NCBI RefSeq assembly: GCF_000263715.2
Contig: NZ_CM001514.1
Coordinates: forward strand, 2,342,936-2,406,935
From: Pseudomonas synxantha BG33R
GTDB taxonomy: Bacteria > Pseudomonadota > Gammaproteobacteria > Pseudomonadales > Pseudomonadaceae
Direction: 5' to 3'
DNA: 64,000 nt
Below are positions 27,133 through 35,468 of the stretch, one piece after another; the first letter of the stretch is position 1, and each line of letters opens with the position of its first letter. The notes beneath the pieces were generated by a model, which was not told the DNA's origin, did not search any database, and saw only the letters and a program-made list of their open reading frames with translations. Position numbers and translations under genes: made by a program.

Positions 27133-28911
27133 CTAACTTAACTTAACCACAATCAGCACAACTGTATTGTCCCCTGCCTTGTCAGGATTATCACCAACTA
27201 AATTTATAGTATGATCTGGCAGCACTGCAATATCTTCTAAGACCACAGTTTCCCCATCAAGCGAGGCTAGCTGCCCACCAAAGTACACCCTTTTAAAAGT
27301 GGCAGTAAATTTAGTAAACTTACTTGGTATATCATTTACCTGAATATTATATCCAGTACGCGACTGGCTGTGGTCCGAAGAATCCTTTTTTAACTGGCCA
27401 TTACTATTAGATGAAAATGGCCCTGACGAAACATTTCCTGGGTTATTTTTATTGACATCCGGAACCGAACCAGAACCATACCATTTATTTGCATCTATTT
27501 TAGATGCTGATAAACTAGAGTCGATGTAGTTCTGAGCTAGCAACGGAGTATTTGGGGGAAGTTTATCTTTATTGCCAGAACCTACATAGTTTATGTCGAC
27601 TTTATGATTCGCCAGTAGAAAAACAAGCTCATCTCCACTTTTGTTTATTGATCCCGCTGTTGCGATACCGTATTTTGATACATCCTCTTTGAGCAAAATT
27701 GATTTTTCTCTCTTCTGCGCGAATTGATTATAAAGATACATACACTGCGCTGCATATGTAGCAAAGTTTTTCTTTGATGGATCACTGCTGCTACTTTGAT
27801 CATTAAAAAGACCAAACTCAGCGCTATCCGCCCTATAAAGATAAGCTTTGTCAACACCAGCCTGCTCTGCGTTAATCAGAAATGAAACCATGAAGCTTCC
27901 AGCAAAAACACTTTGTAGTTTGGAATTGTTTTCCCTACTAGCAAAAGCGGTTAAATTCCATTCTGAAATATAGGTCTTAACTTCATCATACTTATATTTA
28001 CTTAAAATATCTTTAACATATTTCTGTATTTCAAAAATATTTTTAGAGTCGCCAGTAGCATCGGCATAAAAATGATAGCTATAAAAATCAAAGGGAAGCT
28101 TGTTCTTGCTTACATACTCAATTAAGTTGTCAACATAATCCTTGTTTCCATAAGCATTTGCGGTTCCGCATGGACCAATCTTGGCATCTGGATAAATGCT
28201 TTTAATCGCCTTAGAAACCTTATTATAAAACTCATAATAATTCTTAACAGAATTTTGTGGATCGTTAGGAGTAGACCAAAACAACCCCAGGTCTGGCTCA
28301 TTCCATATTTCGTATTCTGTTACAGGATATGGAAGCCCTGTTTTTTTATAATCCTTACTGTATCTGGAAACTACTTGCTGGACCAACTCACAGTACTTCT
28401 CAATATTTGCAGGAACCCCTCTACCACCGTCTAACATCCTTCCAATTCTAAATAAAATATTCGGCCTTTCTGCCCCCTTATAAAATTTATTTGACAAACT
28501 TCTTTTCAAATATGAATCAGTAGGCGCCCAATTAAGTTTAGCAGCCTCCGCCCCAGAGTAAAAGGCAGTGGAATTAAGACATATTGTTCTTCTGTTAAAA
28601 AAATCCATTGCAAAAGATTTGATTGAGTCTACTTTGTCCGTCGGAGCATTGTTAGTTATTTGCCCAATATATCCCTCTCTATTTATATCGTAATAACTAT
28701 CAATATCTCCAACCCCGTACCAGTCATGAGCCCTTAGGTCTATGAACCCAAGCTGCGCAAATTGATCTTCTAGATCAGACAAGCCTGGCGAAAGCGATAT
28801 TGGAGTTCCATTAACCTGATTCAAATACGTACCTTTACTAACGACTCTTTTTAGTGCTCCAAGATTATTTTCAGTCGCTTCTTTTGCCGAGTATTTAATG
28901 AGTACAGTCAT
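27133..28911 (-). CDS. GH39-like glycoside hydrolase (AT-rich gene)
   Basis: A 592-residue protein with a (beta/alpha)8 glycosidase domain like GH39/clan A. The acid/base glutamate lies in EYEIWNEPDLGLFW and the nucleophile glutamate in KTYISEWNLTAF; FDFYSYHFYADA lies between them. A beta-rich C-terminal domain (about residues 430-592) follows. There is no signal peptide, so it is cytoplasmic or exported by a specialised route. The gene is much more AT-rich than the ICE and the cluster, a sign of transfer. A decayed relative occurs at 46342, next to a lipoprotein gene. Substrate unknown; PslG of Pseudomonas is a known GH39 enzyme but has a signal peptide. Confidence 0.75.
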   Translation of the reverse strand: MTVLIKYSAKEATENNLGALKRVVSKGTYLNQVNGTPISLSPGLSDLEDQFAQLGFIDLRAHDWYGVGDIDSYYDINREGYIGQITNNAPTDKVDSIKSFAMDFFNRRTICLNSTAFYSGAEAAKLNWAPTDSYLKRSLSNKFYKGAERPNILFRIGRMLDGGRGVPANIEKYCELVQQVVSRYSKDYKKTGLPYPVTEYEIWNEPDLGLFWSTPNDPQNSVKNYYEFYNKVSKAIKSIYPDAKIGPCGTANAYGNKDYVDNLIEYVSKNKLPFDFYSYHFYADATGDSKNIFEIQKYVKDILSKYKYDEVKTYISEWNLTAFASRENNSKLQSVFAGSFMVSFLINAEQAGVDKAYLYRADSAEFGLFNDQSSSSDPSKKNFATYAAQCMYLYNQFAQKREKSILLKEDVSKYGIATAGSINKSGDELVFLLANHKVDINYVGSGNKDKLPPNTPLLAQNYIDSSLSASKIDANKWYGSGSVPDVNKNNPGNVSSGPFSSNSNGQLKKDSSDHSQSRTGYNIQVNDIPSKFTKFTATFKRVYFGGQLASLDGETVVLEDIAVLPDHTINLVGDNPDKAGDNTVVLIVVKLS

Positions 28912-29456
28912 ATTTTGCCCCTTACAGTTTAAACAAATAGAAGGTTTTTTACATGCTAACTTTTCACTTTTCTAGCGATAAGCCTCATCATTTATTTGTA
29001 CAACACTTACATCGTCAGCTACGGAAAACCCATTGTCTATTTCAATAATCACCCAAACACGGCTTTGCTATCTTTGAAGATGCCTGTTGATTACAGCGCT
29101 AAAACTAGAACTAGTTAGGTAAAATATATTATCTACCCCTTTCTTCATGTCATAAGAAGGAGCAGAGCTCAAAAACGAACATTGAAGCTTATTGGGCCGC
29201 ACCTAGTAGACCAATTTGATCATGACTATATGTTTGCCTTGATGACATGTATGTCTAACTAACAGGTGTGCGGCTGGCAAAATCTTTCATCACCTCCAAT
29301 GGTCAAAGCGTCATAAGCCGTCCCAACACTTACTCCTAAGGTATAGAGCAAAGCAGGCATACTATAGAAGGAGAGTTCATGCCGTAGTGTGCCGACGTAC
29401 TCCAGATGGGCGCTATGGTTATTTCCAGGCCACTGCTAAGGGGGTAAACACACTTG
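28912..29456. other. AT-rich gap upstream of the GH39-like gene
   Basis: About 545 bases without a supported gene. It should hold the promoter of the leftward GH39-like gene near 28920-29000. The right half grades into the wrbA relic. No repeats or RNA genes were recognised. Confidence 0.5.
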
Positions 29457-29738
29457 CTACTTTATCATCCAGTACGTCCTTAGCCCACCGGGATGGTCTA
29501 GGAGATTACATATCTGCCCTGATACGTTGCTGAGACGTGTCAGGGTGTCAAAGATTATCGCATCGTAGTCGCTCAGTTCGGCTCGGGATGCGAACGGTGC
29601 TTCTTGATCGACTTTGCCATAGGCTGCCTTGAACACTTCAGGGTCCATAGTCTTTAATTGTGACCTGTACGTCCGGGACCTGCGGGCGCCTTCGGCAACG
29701 CGTTGTACCACAGTTTTGATATGGTCGTAGTTGTTCAT
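29457..29738 (-). pseudogene. wrbA: wrbA relic (NAD(P)H:quinone oxidoreductase fragment)
   Basis: A 93-codon frame matches the N-terminal half of the flavodoxin-like quinone reductase WrbA: a DHIKTVVQRVAEGARR stretch equals the YGHIETMAQAVAEGAR region, and SDYDAIIFDTLTRLSNVSGQ equals the FMN-binding DYDAIIFGTPTRFGNMSGQ block. The first beta strand with the initial FMN loop is missing, the key glycine and proline are mutated to D and L, and the rest of the gene is gone. It is clearly a decayed remnant, sitting next to another relic and an IS3. Confidence 0.7.
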
Positions 29739-29899
29739 ATCCGCCTCCCGATTCAGGTACCACGGTCGATCTCGACTGTCTAAGAACGTAAAGGAATGAG
29801 GCGACTGAAGTAACCCTGTAAAAATCGAATTATAATTTCGTTTTTTACGAACGGCCCGATCTGATCAGGAGAGCTAATCATAATGGCCGATAACATCCG

Positions 29900-30092
29900 T
29901 CGGCCTAACATGCCATCTTGCAAAGGGGACAATGGATAGATGTCTTGAACATTCTCCGCACCGCCCTTGGTTGGTCGCGGCACAGATCAGATCAATAGCG
30001 GCCTGATCCCGCTGGGTCAAAGGCAGCAAGTCCGGGGTAATACGAGTGCTTCCTAGAGCAATCCCGGAAGGTGGCCGATAATCGGACGGCAA
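29900..30092 (-). pseudogene. Non-ribosomal peptide synthetase relic (start of a condensation domain)
   Basis: In one minus-strand frame the sequence reads GSTRITPDLLPLTQRDQAAI, the linker that precedes condensation domains in Pseudomonas lipopeptide synthetases. After a frame change near 29985 it reads GGAENVQDIYPLSPLQDGML, the very conserved opening of such a domain (NVQDIYPLSPLQEGML). Only about 60 codons survive. It shows that this region once contained, or received, a lipopeptide synthetase gene. Confidence 0.65.
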
Positions 30093-30430
30093 TTGGGTTT
30101 TACTTGGTAAAAATGAACGATGTGAATCGCCCCGGGTTTCCTAGACACCTCTTTGCCTTAAACTGAGGCCAATCAGGAGGTGCCATGAGCAACCCGCGTT
30201 ACCCGGAAGAATTCAAAATCCAAGCGGTCAATCAAGTGATCGAGAAGAAGCTGCCTGTCGCTGATGTGGCGGCCCGTCTCGGCGTGTCGACGCATAGCCT
30301 CTATGCCTGGATAAAGCGCTACAGCAAACCTCAAGAAGAACGGAAGCAGGATGATGATCAGCACGCTGAACTGCGTCGTCTGCGAGCCGAACTCAAGCTG
30401 GTCACCGAAGAGCGAGACATATTAAAAAAC

Positions 30431-30650
30431 CGCCTCCCCGGCACTCCGCGGCCCATTGGGCTAGAAACACTACGTACTACACTTACATTTCTGGACAGTG
30501 GTCGCTGGCTTTTTGGAGGCTAAGTCCCCGTCAAAAAACGTGACCCAGGGGAAGCTGCGGACCCGTTAGTGGTGGCGCTTCTATGACCCCGTTTAGGAAT
30601 GTGATTTGATCCGAGTCCCCGTCCAGTCCTGCCCTTGACTGGAGGTGCGT
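30431..30650 (+). ncRNA. Putative IS110 bridge RNA region
   Basis: The 220 bases between the left junction and the transposase ATG are non-coding and rich in G/C stretches that can pair. In the IS110 family (established for IS621) this left-end region encodes a bridge RNA whose two loops base-pair with target and donor DNA. Location, length and family agree; the fold and guide loops were not computed, and the RNA is inferred. Confidence 0.4.
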
Positions 30651-32000
30651 ATGAAAAATTCTGACTTAAAAACCAGAGGGTTACCGGTAGTTAATACTCG
30701 AGCGGCCGGCATTGATATCGGCTCACGCTTTCATGTTGTCGCCGTTCCAGCGGATCTCGCGCAAGATCCGATTCAAACCTTTAATGCCTTCACCGCTGAT
30801 CTTGAGCGGATGGCTAACTGGCTGGTGAGCCTCGGCATCTCGACAGTCGCCATGGAGTCGACCGGCGTTTATTGGATTCCGGTTTACGAGATACTCGAAA
30901 CGCACGGACTTCATGTAGTACTTGCCAATGCCCGCGATGCTCGCGCGGTGCCAGGGCGTAAAACCGACGTGAATGATGCGCAGTGGATTCAACGACTCCA
31001 TTCCTGCGGATTACTTCGAGCTAGCTTCCGTCCAGATCGCGAAATCTCGGCTTTACGTAGCTATTTAAGATTGCGAGAGCGCCACCTTGACTACGCGGCC
31101 GCGGATATTCAGCACATGCAAAAAGCCCTCACACATATGAATCTGCAACTGCACCATGTTGTGGCGGACGTAACCGGAGTGACCGGCATGCGAATAATAC
31201 GGGCCATTGTGGCCGGTGAGCGAAGCCCGTCAGTATTGGCTGCCATGAGTGATACCCGCTGCAAAGCCGGTATCGATGTCATTAAGGCAGCGCTAGTCGG
31301 CAATTATCAACCGGAGCATACATTTGCCCTGTCACAAGCACTGACGATGTATGACGCATACCAAGCGCAACTCCTCATCTGCGATCAGCAAATTGCACAA
31401 GTGCTCATCAAGCTTTCGCAGGAAAAGGTGCGTCCGTCAGAACCATTACCTAAACCGCGCCATAAAACCCGGCAACCCAATGCGCTTAACTTCGATGTTC
31501 GCACCTTGCTCTATCAGTTGGTCGGTGTAGACCTCACGCAAATACATGGCATTGGCCCCTTTTTGGCACTGCGGCTGGTCGCCGAATGCGGTACAGATCT
31601 GAGCCGATGGCGCACTTGTCATCATTTCACTTCGTGGCTAACGCTTGCGCCGGGATGTAGGATCAGTGGAGGTAAGGTGCTTTCCGCTCATACTCGGAAA
31701 ACCAAGAATCGAGTGACCGCCCACCTGCGCTTGGCCGCTGTCACAGTCGGGAGAACGAGTACTGCGCTTGGGGCCTTCTATAGACGCCTTGCAGCTCGAA
31801 TCGGAAAAGCCAAAGCAGTCACCGCGACTGCCCGAAAAATTGCGATTTTATTCTATAACGCGATGCGTTTCGGTATGAACTATCAGGACCCCGGAGCAGA
31901 CCAGTACGAGCAGAGATATCGGGAGCGAGTCGTAAAGGGTCTACATCGCCGTGCTGCCGAATTTGGTTTCACTCTTCAGCCAACGGAGGGTGTTTCTTAG
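30651..32000 (+). CDS. IS110-family transposase/recombinase
   Basis: A 449-residue DEDD-type recombinase. The N-terminal RuvC-like domain has AAGIDIGSRFHVVAV (first D), AMESTGVYWIPVYEIL (E) and GRKTDVNDAQWIQRLHSCGL (DxxD). The C-terminal Tnp_20 domain has IHGIGPFLALRLVAECG and TLAPGCRISGGK with the conserved serine. ATG at 30651 is preceded by GGAGG at 30641-30645. It appears intact and may still be active. Confidence 0.93.
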   Translation: MKNSDLKTRGLPVVNTRAAGIDIGSRFHVVAVPADLAQDPIQTFNAFTADLERMANWLVSLGISTVAMESTGVYWIPVYEILETHGLHVVLANARDARAVPGRKTDVNDAQWIQRLHSCGLLRASFRPDREISALRSYLRLRERHLDYAAADIQHMQKALTHMNLQLHHVVADVTGVTGMRIIRAIVAGERSPSVLAAMSDTRCKAGIDVIKAALVGNYQPEHTFALSQALTMYDAYQAQLLICDQQIAQVLIKLSQEKVRPSEPLPKPRHKTRQPNALNFDVRTLLYQLVGVDLTQIHGIGPFLALRLVAECGTDLSRWRTCHHFTSWLTLAPGCRISGGKVLSAHTRKTKNRVTAHLRLAAVTVGRTSTALGAFYRRLAARIGKAKAVTATARKIAILFYNAMRFGMNYQDPGADQYEQRYRERVVKGLHRRAAEFGFTLQPTEGVS

Positions 32001-32027
32001 GAAGGCCGCCGCGTACTTTGCCAAGGA

Positions 32028-32909
32028 GTGCGGCTGAAGTACGCCTTTATCAAGCAGCGCGCCGGCGACTATTCCATTCGACGGCTTTGCCTCACGCTGA
32101 AAGTCCATCCCAGTGGCTATTACGCCTGGTTGTCTGAGCCGCAATCTGCACGCGCCAAAGACGACCAGCGACTGCTGGGTTTGATCAAACATTCCTGGCT
32201 GGAGAGCGGCGGAGTTTATGGCTATCGCAAAATCCATGACGATCTGCGCGAGGTCGGTGAAGTTTGCGGGCGCCATCGTGTGGCAAGGCTGATGCGTCTT
32301 GAAGGGTTGCGCTCTCAGACAGGTTATCGACGCTGCCCAGGAAAGTACGGCGGTAAGCCAGCGGTCGTCTCACCCAATTTGTTGAAGCGCCAGTTCGATG
32401 TCGTGGAACCCAACAAGGTTTGGGTAACCGACATCACCTACATTCGTACGTATGAAGGCTGGTTGTATTTGGCGGTGGTGCTGGATCTGTTTTCTCGTCA
32501 GATCGTTGGCTGGTCAATGAAGCCGCAAATGACCAGTGATTTGGCTATTGATGCGTTGTTGATGGCGGTTTGGAGGCGTAAACCGAAGCAGGAGGTGATG
32601 GTTCATTCCGACCAAGGTAGCCAGTACAGCAGCTCCGATTGGCGCAGCTTTTTGAAGGCAAACAATTTAGTTGCCAGCATGAGTCGCCGAGGTAACTGTC
32701 ATGACAACGCCGTGGCCGAGAGCTTTTTCCAGCTTCTGAAACGAGAACGGATCAAACGGAGAATCTACACCACACGGGAAGATGCACGTAGTGATGTGTT
32801 CGATTACATCGAAATGTTCTACAACTCAAAACGCCGCCATGGTTTCAACAATCAGCTGTCACCGGTAGAGTTTGAAAAGCGTTACGCAATGAGCTTGCAA
32901 GGTGTCTAG
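32028..32909 (+). CDS. IS3-family transposase OrfB
   Basis: A 293-residue DDE integrase-like protein with the HTH_21 domain (RRLCLTLKVHPSGYYAWL) and the rve core: VWVTDITYIRTYEGWLYLAV (first D), VMVHSDQGSQYSSSDW (second D), and NCHDNAVAESFFQLLKRE (E). It overlaps the end of orfA in the -1 frame, so it is normally made by programmed frameshifting as an OrfAB fusion. With orfA interrupted by IS110 the fusion cannot form. Confidence 0.93.
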   Translation: MRLKYAFIKQRAGDYSIRRLCLTLKVHPSGYYAWLSEPQSARAKDDQRLLGLIKHSWLESGGVYGYRKIHDDLREVGEVCGRHRVARLMRLEGLRSQTGYRRCPGKYGGKPAVVSPNLLKRQFDVVEPNKVWVTDITYIRTYEGWLYLAVVLDLFSRQIVGWSMKPQMTSDLAIDALLMAVWRRKPKQEVMVHSDQGSQYSSSDWRSFLKANNLVASMSRRGNCHDNAVAESFFQLLKRERIKRRIYTTREDARSDVFDYIEMFYNSKRRHGFNNQLSPVEFEKRYAMSLQGV

Positions 32910-32984
32910 AGAACCTGGGGCGATTCACTCTGAACCGAGTTCGTCAAAGAGAGGCCTAACTGTAGGGGCTCGCGTTTGAAAACA

Positions 32985-33105
32985 CGCGGGCTAGCATTCA
33001 ACGGCATTTCTCGCTCACATTAACTGCAAATGAGCTTACATTTGAAGGCGCGGGCTAGCGATTTCATCGCGACGGGCTCACGCTATCTGCAAATAACCAG
33101 CGGAG
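32985..33105 (+). repeat. Degenerate tandem repeat of about 64 bases
   Basis: GCGGGCTAGC occurs at 32986 and again at 33050, and CTGCAAAT occurs at 33024 and about 64 bases later, giving two imperfect units. The stretch is non-coding and lies between the IS3 and the toxin-antitoxin genes. Its meaning is unclear. Confidence 0.4.
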
Positions 33106-33129
33106 GTTTAGGTCCCTAGTTCTGCCGGG

Positions 33130-33405
33130 CTATCGATCCTCACGGGTATGCCACAGGCGCAGTAGGTAAATGGTGGCGTCCACTATTTCGTAACGCATCT
33201 CGTAATGGCCTATCTGAACTCGGCGCACATCCCGAGGTTCAAATTCTTCCAGGCGTTCGCCAATACGCGGATTTTCCAGCAGTGTGGTCGGCGCAGCCGT
33301 AAGTTGCTGTACCGTGCGTGCGGCCGCAGACTGATTCACCGCAGCCAGAAACTCATATAGCCTGGTCATGTCGGAAAGCGCCTTGCTTGTCCACTTCAAT
33401 CTCAT
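33130..33405 (-). CDS. parE: ParE/RelE-family toxin
   Basis: A 91-residue toxin with the ParE fold signature: LKWTSKALSDMTRLYEFLA, then LENPRIGERLEEF and the C-terminal EMRYEIVDATIYLLRLWHTR. ParE-type members inhibit gyrase; RelE-type members cleave mRNA. The missing basic catalytic cluster and the LLRLWHTRED end favour ParE. The ATG overlaps the antitoxin stop by one base, the usual antitoxin-first order. It probably stabilises this region. Confidence 0.88.
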   Translation of the reverse strand: MRLKWTSKALSDMTRLYEFLAAVNQSAAARTVQQLTAAPTTLLENPRIGERLEEFEPRDVRRVQIGHYEMRYEIVDATIYLLRLWHTREDR

Positions 33406-33677
33406 CAGCGCGGCACCGGCAATGGAGTGTCGGTGCTGAGACTGTCAGCCCAGGCCTGGACGGCTTGATGGTCAATAACACTGCCAGCATCAACATCAGC
33501 TAAGGCTTCGCGGGTCAGGCGACTGCGTTCCTCTTCCTGGTCGATCCAAGCGGACAGAGCCTGTTTGACGATCCAGTTTTTGGAGCGCTCCAGACGTTCT
33601 GCCATCAAATCGACTTTTTGTGCCAGTTGCTCAGGAACGTGAGCCGTGACAGATCGGGTTTTCGCGGTGGTTGCCAT
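33405..33677 (-). CDS. Ribbon-helix-helix antitoxin (CopG/ParD type)
   Basis: A 90-residue antitoxin. The N-terminal ribbon-helix-helix is TRSVTAHVPEQLAQKVDLMA followed by ERLERSKNWIVKQALSAWID; the C-terminal half would wrap the toxin. It starts at ATG 33677 (MATTAKTRS), since the 14 codons upstream overlap a palindrome that is the likely operator. It is co-transcribed with the ParE gene and represses the operon. Confidence 0.88.
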   Translation of the reverse strand: MATTAKTRSVTAHVPEQLAQKVDLMAERLERSKNWIVKQALSAWIDQEEERSRLTREALADVDAGSVIDHQAVQAWADSLSTDTPLPVPR

Positions 33678-33702
33678 GATGGGATGCTCCAAATTTCCAA
33701 TC

Positions 33703-33717
33703 GATTCAAAGTGAATC
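33703..33717. promoter_or_regulatory. Operator candidate of the toxin-antitoxin operon
   Basis: GATTCA-AAG-TGAATC is a perfect inverted repeat 26 bases upstream of the antitoxin ATG. RHH antitoxins bind such short palindromes over their own promoter. Confidence 0.5.
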
Positions 33718-34082
33718 ATATCGAATAATTATGCGTCGTCAAGGGGGCCGGCAGGTTGGGTTACACCTTAACCGGGCGTCAGGTGGCTCACTGTTATGGT
33801 GCATTATCTGACGGCTGGGCTTTGAGTTAGTTTAGAACAAGAAGCTTCTTATCGCATTCATTTGAGACACATTTGGGCGGAGTTACCTGTGCGACTTAAC
33901 TCGAGTGCGTTTCGGTGGGGCTTAGGTCGGCTTCTCATCTTTGATAGGATGCATGTCATTTTGAGGTGTGTATTTTTAAAATTGAATACTAGAAAATAAA
34001 GGCCATTCTTTCAAACACGGGCCTGCCAATTGCTTTTGGCTTTAATGCGCCTGCCATACCATTACGACTTGGGAAGAAATAA
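33718..34082. other. Gap before the catabolic genes
   Basis: About 365 bases with no supported gene. It must carry the promoters of the leftward toxin-antitoxin operon and of the rightward doxX gene. The right half (33930-34000) is AT-rich. No repeat or RNA gene was seen. Confidence 0.5.
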
Positions 34083-34475
34083 ATGACCGCTAAACAAAAC
34101 GCTGCTGTAATGCTGGTCGCTCGCATCATGCTTGTATTGATCTTTCTACTTTCCGGCCTTTCAAAAATAGCTACTCCTGATGCTGTTCGTGGTTATATGG
34201 AGAGCGTGCATATACCTGGCTTCTTGCTTTGGCCCACTGTCTTGTTTGAAGTTGGCAGCGGCTTACTTATTATGTTGGGCTATCGTACCCGTCTTGTCGC
34301 ACTGCTAATGGCCGGTTTTTCACTTCTCACCGGTTTGATTTTTCATAGCCAATTTGACGATCAGATTCAATTGACAATGTTTTTAAAGAATATCTCCATG
34401 GTGGGTGGCTTGTTGTTGCTTGCGGCGGTCGGTGCGGGTCAAATTAGCCTTGATGGGAAACGTAATACAGTATGA
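34083..34475 (+). CDS. DoxX-family membrane protein
   Basis: A 130-residue protein with four hydrophobic helices: VMLVARIMLVLIFLLSGLSK, then FLLWPTVLFEVGSGLLIMLG, LVALLMAGFSLLTGLIF, and NISMVGGLLLLAAVGAGQ. The SGLSKIATP motif after helix 1 is the DoxX signature. DoxX proteins are small quinone-linked or redox-associated membrane proteins often found near aromatic catabolism genes. GGAAG lies upstream of the ATG. It is co-directional with the nitroreductase and probably co-transcribed. Confidence 0.88.
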   Translation: MTAKQNAAVMLVARIMLVLIFLLSGLSKIATPDAVRGYMESVHIPGFLLWPTVLFEVGSGLLIMLGYRTRLVALLMAGFSLLTGLIFHSQFDDQIQLTMFLKNISMVGGLLLLAAVGAGQISLDGKRNTV

Positions 34476-34556
34476 TTCCAGTCATACAAAATTCACTTTT
34501 GGGGCATGTCAAAATGTCTTCTGCTCTAAATCGCTCTCACGGTCGAGGAATATATC

Positions 34557-35171
34557 ATGCCGAGCATCGACGAAATCATCAAGGTTCGCACTTCTGCAAG
34601 TAGCTACGATCCAGCCCGCACACTATCAGATAGTGAAATAACGGAGTTGATTAGTCTTGCGACTCATGCGCCGTCTGCATTTAATTTGCAAAATTGGAAG
34701 TTCATTGCTGTTCGCGGTGATGAGGCCAAGGCCCGCTTGCTGCCGTTAGCGTATGGCCAGCCGAAAATCGTCGAGGCTGCTGTAACGTTTATTGTTTGTG
34801 GGACGTTGGCTCCTCATCTGGCACTGCCGGCTACACTAAAGCCTACCCTTGAGGCTGGCGTTATCACTGAGGCTATTTACAGTGGCTGGTTGGGGGCTGC
34901 GGAAAACATGTACAAAAATAATGCTGAGTTTCAGCGCGATGAAGCTATCCGCTCAGGTTCGCTGGCAGCGATGACCCTTATGCTCGCCGCGCAAGGTAGG
35001 GGGTTGGTCTCCTGTCCTATGATCGGTTTTAACTCGCAGGGGGTGAGCCAATTATTTGAATTGGAGGCGACGGATGTGCCCGTCATGCTGGTAACAGTAG
35101 GTTATCCGGGGACGGCCAACTGGCCAAAAAAACCGCGTAAACCCGTCAGTGAAGTGCTCAAGTTCGCTTAA
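34557..35171 (+). CDS. Nitroreductase-family flavoprotein
   Basis: A 204-residue FMN enzyme. It has the N-terminal phosphate-binding arginine region (IKVRTSASSYDPARTLSDSE) and THAPSAFNLQNWKFIAVRGD, the SAxNxQPW-type FMN motif. The C-terminal part is AAQGRGLVSCPMIGFN. Such enzymes reduce nitro groups, quinones or flavins with NAD(P)H. It lies between doxX and ubiD in a cluster for an aromatic compound and may supply reduced flavin or act on the substrate itself. Confidence 0.88.
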   Translation: MPSIDEIIKVRTSASSYDPARTLSDSEITELISLATHAPSAFNLQNWKFIAVRGDEAKARLLPLAYGQPKIVEAAVTFIVCGTLAPHLALPATLKPTLEAGVITEAIYSGWLGAAENMYKNNAEFQRDEAIRSGSLAAMTLMLAAQGRGLVSCPMIGFNSQGVSQLFELEATDVPVMLVTVGYPGTANWPKKPRKPVSEVLKFA

Positions 35172-35468
35172 GTGGGCAGGGCAATCGCTCCGGTTTTTAT
35201 TTTCACACCTTGCCGGTTATAGCGTTGACTTGACTACTACCGCTGAGCTTCACGCACAGAATAGAAGTATATCTGCGAAATTAGTGGCGATTTAGGTGTG
35301 ACGGTTTTCCCCGGCGTGCGCTCTATCTATAAAGGATAGGAAACATTGGGCGCCGCCGTTATTCAGAATGTTGGTCGCCTTCTGGATATGCTTGAGCATG
35401 AGGCTAGCGGCCTCAAACCTCCGGACAGATCACTTGGCAATCCTTCTCATAAAGAAAGGAGTTAAAGT

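Larger units (their letters stand above)
30429..32001 (+). mobile_element. IS110-family element inside IS3 orfA
   Basis: The insert between the two halves of IS3 orfA is about 1.57 kb and carries one DEDD transposase. As is usual for IS110, there are no clear terminal inverted repeats or target duplication. A non-coding left end of about 220 bases precedes the transposase, as in IS110-group elements that encode a bridge RNA. The exact ends are uncertain by one or two bases because both junctions share A residues. Confidence 0.85.
30185..32037 (+). pseudogene. IS3 OrfA (HTH transposase subunit), split by IS110
   Basis: The 5' part (30185 to about 30430) encodes SNPRYPEEFKIQAVNQVIEK and the helix-turn-helix ADVAARLGVSTHSLYAWIKR, then a leucine zipper ending ERDILK. 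The 3' end resumes at 32002 as KAAAYFAKECG and stops at 32035-32037. Removing the inserted element restores one reading frame of about 96 codons. OrfA can no longer be made whole, so the IS3 is disabled. Confidence 0.85.
30123..32927 (+). mobile_element. IS3-family element interrupted by an IS110-family element
   Basis: Ends TGAATCGCCCCGGGTTTCCT (left) and the inverse AGAGAACCTGGGGCGATTCA (right, ending 32927) form the terminal inverted repeats. It carries orfA and orfB; orfA is split by an IS110-type insertion (about 30429-32001). Just left of it (30104-30122) is a 19-base match to the inside of the IS30 transposase gene, probably a scrap of another IS30. No clear target duplication was found. 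Confidence 0.85.

Noticed and set aside
32960..33110. Repeats as integron attC site
   Set aside because: No R'/R'' core pair GTTRRRY/AAC in the right arrangement; the repeat is only a degenerate tandem unit.
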